A program made the position numbers and the translations under genes. Positions 4,595-6,695 of a stretch of DNA of 6,695 bases are shown here, in pieces; position 1 is the first letter of the stretch; each line of letters begins with the position of its first letter. Below the pieces are notes generated by a model, which saw nothing but the letters and a program-made list of their open reading frames with translations, did not search any database and had not been told where the DNA came from. This stretch comes from JALWSI01 sp964569095 [NCBI: uncultured Aquificales bacterium] (GTDB lineage: Bacteria > Thermosulfidibacterota > Thermosulfidibacteria > Thermosulfidibacterales). The stretch is from NCBI GenBank assembly GCA_964569095.1, contig CAZMTB010000167.1, positions 1-6,695 on the forward strand, read 5' to 3'.

Positions 4595-6695
4595 ACAGAA
4601 CCCTCCTCTTTCGCGTGTTGGATAACCCCATTAGCACCATCCAAAAGCAGAGGCAAACAACGCTCAACCACCTCTAAGGGGCCCTCTTCCCCTCCCAAGT
4701 AGAGCTGTAAGGCGTTGCCCTTCAGATCGAATGGCCTGATTCCCAGGGCCACCTTCCACCTCTTCCTTGAAACCCCCGCCAGGGGAGAGTCCGGATACCA
4801 GACCAGCAGCACCCTTCTTCCCCTGAGCTGTATCCTCTCCATCCGCAGCTCCTTTGCCCACAACCTGAGACGTCCCAACCGTACCAGTGCAGCCACCTGG
4901 GGGGGCAAGGGTCCAAAGCGGTCCCTCAGCTCGTCCTCGATCTCCACAAGCCCCTTGTGGGTACCCTCGGCGGCTATGCGCTTGTAGATGGCCAGTCTAA
5001 CCTTGTCGTCTCCCACGTAGTCAGGGGGTATCAGGGCCTCAACCCCCAGCCTTATCTCGGGGTCCGGAGCCTCAACGGCCACTCCACCCCCCTTTATTCT
5101 CTCGATGGTCTTCTCCAACAGCCTCGAAAACTGCTCTATTCCCACCTCCGACACCCTACCCCACTGCCTCTTCCCCAGAATGCTACCGGCCCCCCTGATC
5201 TCCAGATCCCTCATGGCAAGCTGAAAACCGGAACCGAGACGCGAGAACTCCTGCAGGGCCCTCAACCTTCGTTGCATGGAGGGGGTTATCTCCTTGGCCG
5301 TCACCAGGAGATGGGCGTAGGCCTCCCTATCTCCCCTGCCCACCCTGCCCCTGAGCTGGTAGAGCTGGGCCATGCCAAACCTCTCTGCCCCCACCACCAC
5401 CAGGGTGTTAACAAGGGGTATGTCGAGACCCGCCTCCACAATTGCCGTGGCAACCAGCACCTGAATCTCACCCTTGAAGAAGGAGAGCACCACCCTCTCC
5501 AACTCCCTCTCCTTCATCTGGCCGTGGGCCATGCCCGTTCTCGCCTGGGGAAGCAGGGTTGCTATGCGGTGGTGAAGCTCATCTAAACCCTCTACCTTCT
5601 GCTGAACCACCAGCACCTTCCCTCCCCTGTCAAGCTCCTTCTCTACGGCCCTCTTCAAGGAGCGGTCCGAGAACTTAGCAATGAAGGTCTTTATGGGCAC
5701 TCTGCCCTGGGGTGGTGTCTCTATGCGGCTCATCGACCTGAGCCCAGATAGGGCCATGTTCAGCGAGCGGGGTATGGGGGTGGCCGAGAGGCTTATGGTG
5801 TCAACACCCTTGCGCAGGGCCTTCAGCTGCTCCTTCTGTCTAACCCCGAAACGGTGCTCCTCGTCTATCACCAGCAGGCCCAGGTCTTTGAAGACCAGAT
5901 CACCGGACAGCAACCTGTGGGTGCCTATGAGAATGTCCACTTTACCCTCTGCAACCCTTGCCAGTATGTCGGCCTGCTCCTTGCGAGACCTGAATCTGCT
6001 TATGGCCTCTACGATCACGGGATACCCCGCGAACCTCTCCCTGAAGGTGTGAAGGTGTTGCTCTGCAAGAAGGGTGGTGGGAACCAACACCGCCACCTGC
6101 TTTCCGTCCATAACCGCCTTGAAGGCCGCCCTCATCACCACCTCGGTCTTGCCGTATCCCACGTCACCGCACAAGAGGTGGTCCATGGGCCTTGGAGACT
6201 CCATCTCCCTCTTTATCTCCTCCACGGCGGCCTCCTGGTCTGGAGTCTCCTGGAAGGGAAACCTCGCCTCAAACTCCTCCTGCCAGGGTCCATCTGGAGA
6301 GAAGGCGTGACCCTTCACCACCCTCCTCTCGGCCTCCTGGAGCACCAGCTGCTTGGCAAACTCCTCTAAATCTCTCTTCACCTTGCCACAGGCCTTGCGC
6401 CAGGTGGAGCCACCGAGTCTGTCTATTCTGGGGGGAACCTCGCTGGCAGACGCGTACCTATGCACCAGGTTAAGCTTTGAAACGGGAACGTAGAGCATGT
6501 CTCCATCACGGTACTCGATGGCCATGAACTCCTCTAACTTCCCCTCAACCTCCTCCCTCTTCAACTCTCGGTATATCCCTATGCCGTGGTCAACGTGGAC
6601 CACCGCGTCTCCCGGCTCTATCTCCCTTAGCGAGGTGAGTATGTCCCTCTTCTCCCTGAGGTACCTCTTCTTGGTACGCCTGCGAACCCTTCTCT
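4591..6695 (-). CDS. mfd: Mfd, transcription-repair coupling factor (5' end outside the window)
   Basis: Mfd is an ATP-driven DNA translocase that pushes or removes RNA polymerase stalled at lesions and recruits UvrA. The frame stays open to base 6695; the visible part is 700 residues, roughly the last 60-65% of a normal protein of about 1,150. Translating past 6603 gives the expected DILTSLREIEPGDA ahead of VVHVDHGIG, so the codon at 6603 (a GTG) is internal and not a start. The RNA-polymerase-interacting domain follows, with DMLYVPVSKLNLVHRY near 6501-6454. RecG-like motor motifs are all present: Walker A GDVGYGKTEVV (6136-6168), DEEH box (5854-5865), SATPIPR (5767-5787), VEAGLDIP (5416-5439) and QLRGRVGRGD (5329-5358). 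The C-terminal TRCF/D7 region occupies roughly the last 150 codons. The N-terminal UvrB-homology modules lie beyond the window. The gene is intact as far as seen, with no frameshift. It heads the visible part of the operon; its 3' end overlaps the first parvulin gene by 4 bases. Confidence 0.97.
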   Translation of the reverse strand, partial: RRVRRRTKKRYLREKRDILTSLREIEPGDAVVHVDHGIGIYRELKREEVEGKLEEFMAIEYRDGDMLYVPVSKLNLVHRYASASEVPPRIDRLGGSTWRKACGKVKRDLEEFAKQLVLQEAERRVVKGHAFSPDGPWQEEFEARFPFQETPDQEAAVEEIKREMESPRPMDHLLCGDVGYGKTEVVMRAAFKAVMDGKQVAVLVPTTLLAEQHLHTFRERFAGYPVIVEAISRFRSRKEQADILARVAEGKVDILIGTHRLLSGDLVFKDLGLLVIDEEHRFGVRQKEQLKALRKGVDTISLSATPIPRSLNMALSGLRSMSRIETPPQGRVPIKTFIAKFSDRSLKRAVEKELDRGGKVLVVQQKVEGLDELHHRIATLLPQARTGMAHGQMKERELERVVLSFFKGEIQVLVATAIVEAGLDIPLVNTLVVVGAERFGMAQLYQLRGRVGRGDREAYAHLLVTAKEITPSMQRRLRALQEFSRLGSGFQLAMRDLEIRGAGSILGKRQWGRVSEVGIEQFSRLLEKTIERIKGGGVAVEAPDPEIRLGVEALIPPDYVGDDKVRLAIYKRIAAEGTHKGLVEIEDELRDRFGPLPPQVAALVRLGRLRLWAKELRMERIQLRGRRVLLVWYPDSPLAGVSRKRWKVALGIRPFDLKGNALQLYLGGEEGPLEVVERCLPLLLDGANGVIQHAKEEGSV
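4602..4608 (-). promoter_or_regulatory. Ribosome-binding site of the PrsA/PpiC-type gene
   Basis: GAGGAGG on the minus strand, 7 bases before the ATG at 4594. It is encoded by the penultimate codons of mfd (tail EEGSV-stop), so translation of the foldase is probably coupled to the end of mfd translation. Confidence 0.85.

Noticed and set aside
3905-4702. A long plus-strand open frame (265 codons)
   Set aside because: It is antisense to the PrsA/PpiC-type gene and the end of mfd, both with clear families. Its Leu/His-rich translation has no recognisable motif, typical of a shadow frame.
4957-5586. A plus-strand open frame of 209 codons inside mfd
   Set aside because: The opposite strand encodes helicase motifs VI and the VEAGLDIP box of Mfd; the plus-strand product is low-complexity Leu/Pro/His without motifs.
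6601-6603. A possible start of mfd at 6603
   Set aside because: The codon is GTG inside the conserved VVHVDHGIG motif, and the frame continues open to the window edge with family-like sequence.
1-6695. A new defence or mobile system
   Set aside because: Every gene falls in a housekeeping or conserved family, all on one strand in a compact operon, and I saw no transposase, integrase, toxin, repeat array or inserted segment.

Overview
All six genes lie on the minus strand and read from the right edge of the window to the left. In order of transcription they are: the C-terminal two thirds of Mfd, the transcription-repair coupling translocase (cut by the right edge); a canonical exported PrsA/PpiC-type parvulin; a divergent parvulin predicted to be a lipoprotein; a SurA-like chaperone with a degraded parvulin domain; an alkaline-phosphatase-superfamily metalloenzyme related to cofactor-independent phosphoglycerate mutase and phosphopentomutase; and an AIM24/TIGR00266-family protein. 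A perfect 10-bp hairpin at positions 2-27, just beyond the last stop codon, is the probable terminator.

The layout is very compact. Four of the five gene junctions are 4-base stop/start overlaps (three ATGA, one TTGA). The only real gap is 64 bases, between the SurA-like gene and the metalloenzyme gene, and it holds a small hairpin. No stretch longer than 300 bases lacks a gene, and I saw no internal promoter, tRNA, rRNA, CRISPR array or mobile element. Strong Shine-Dalgarno sequences settle the starts of the first PPIase, the SurA-like gene, the metalloenzyme and the AIM24 gene. The lipoprotein start is uncertain.

The organism is a Gram-negative (diderm) bacterium by inference, because a SurA-like periplasmic chaperone, an exported parvulin and a lipoprotein parvulin are encoded together. 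From memory, mfd followed by several PpiC/SurA genes is an arrangement seen in Desulfobacterota/Geobacter-like genomes. Preference for AGG arginine codons, purine-rich coding strands and highly charged proteins suggests a thermophile. Both taxonomic statements are low-confidence inference.

Functionally the centre of the operon is an envelope-protein folding module: three paralogous proteins that share an N-terminal VVAVVNG motif but differ in anchoring and in how intact the catalytic domain is. Mfd acts in the cytoplasm on stalled RNA polymerase and has no direct mechanistic link to them; the association is probably co-expression. The last two genes are conserved families of poorly known function. 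I see no clear new defence or mobile system. The most interesting points are the graded parvulin trio, the orphan metalloenzyme with a complete two-metal site, and gene tails that double as the next gene's ribosome-binding site.
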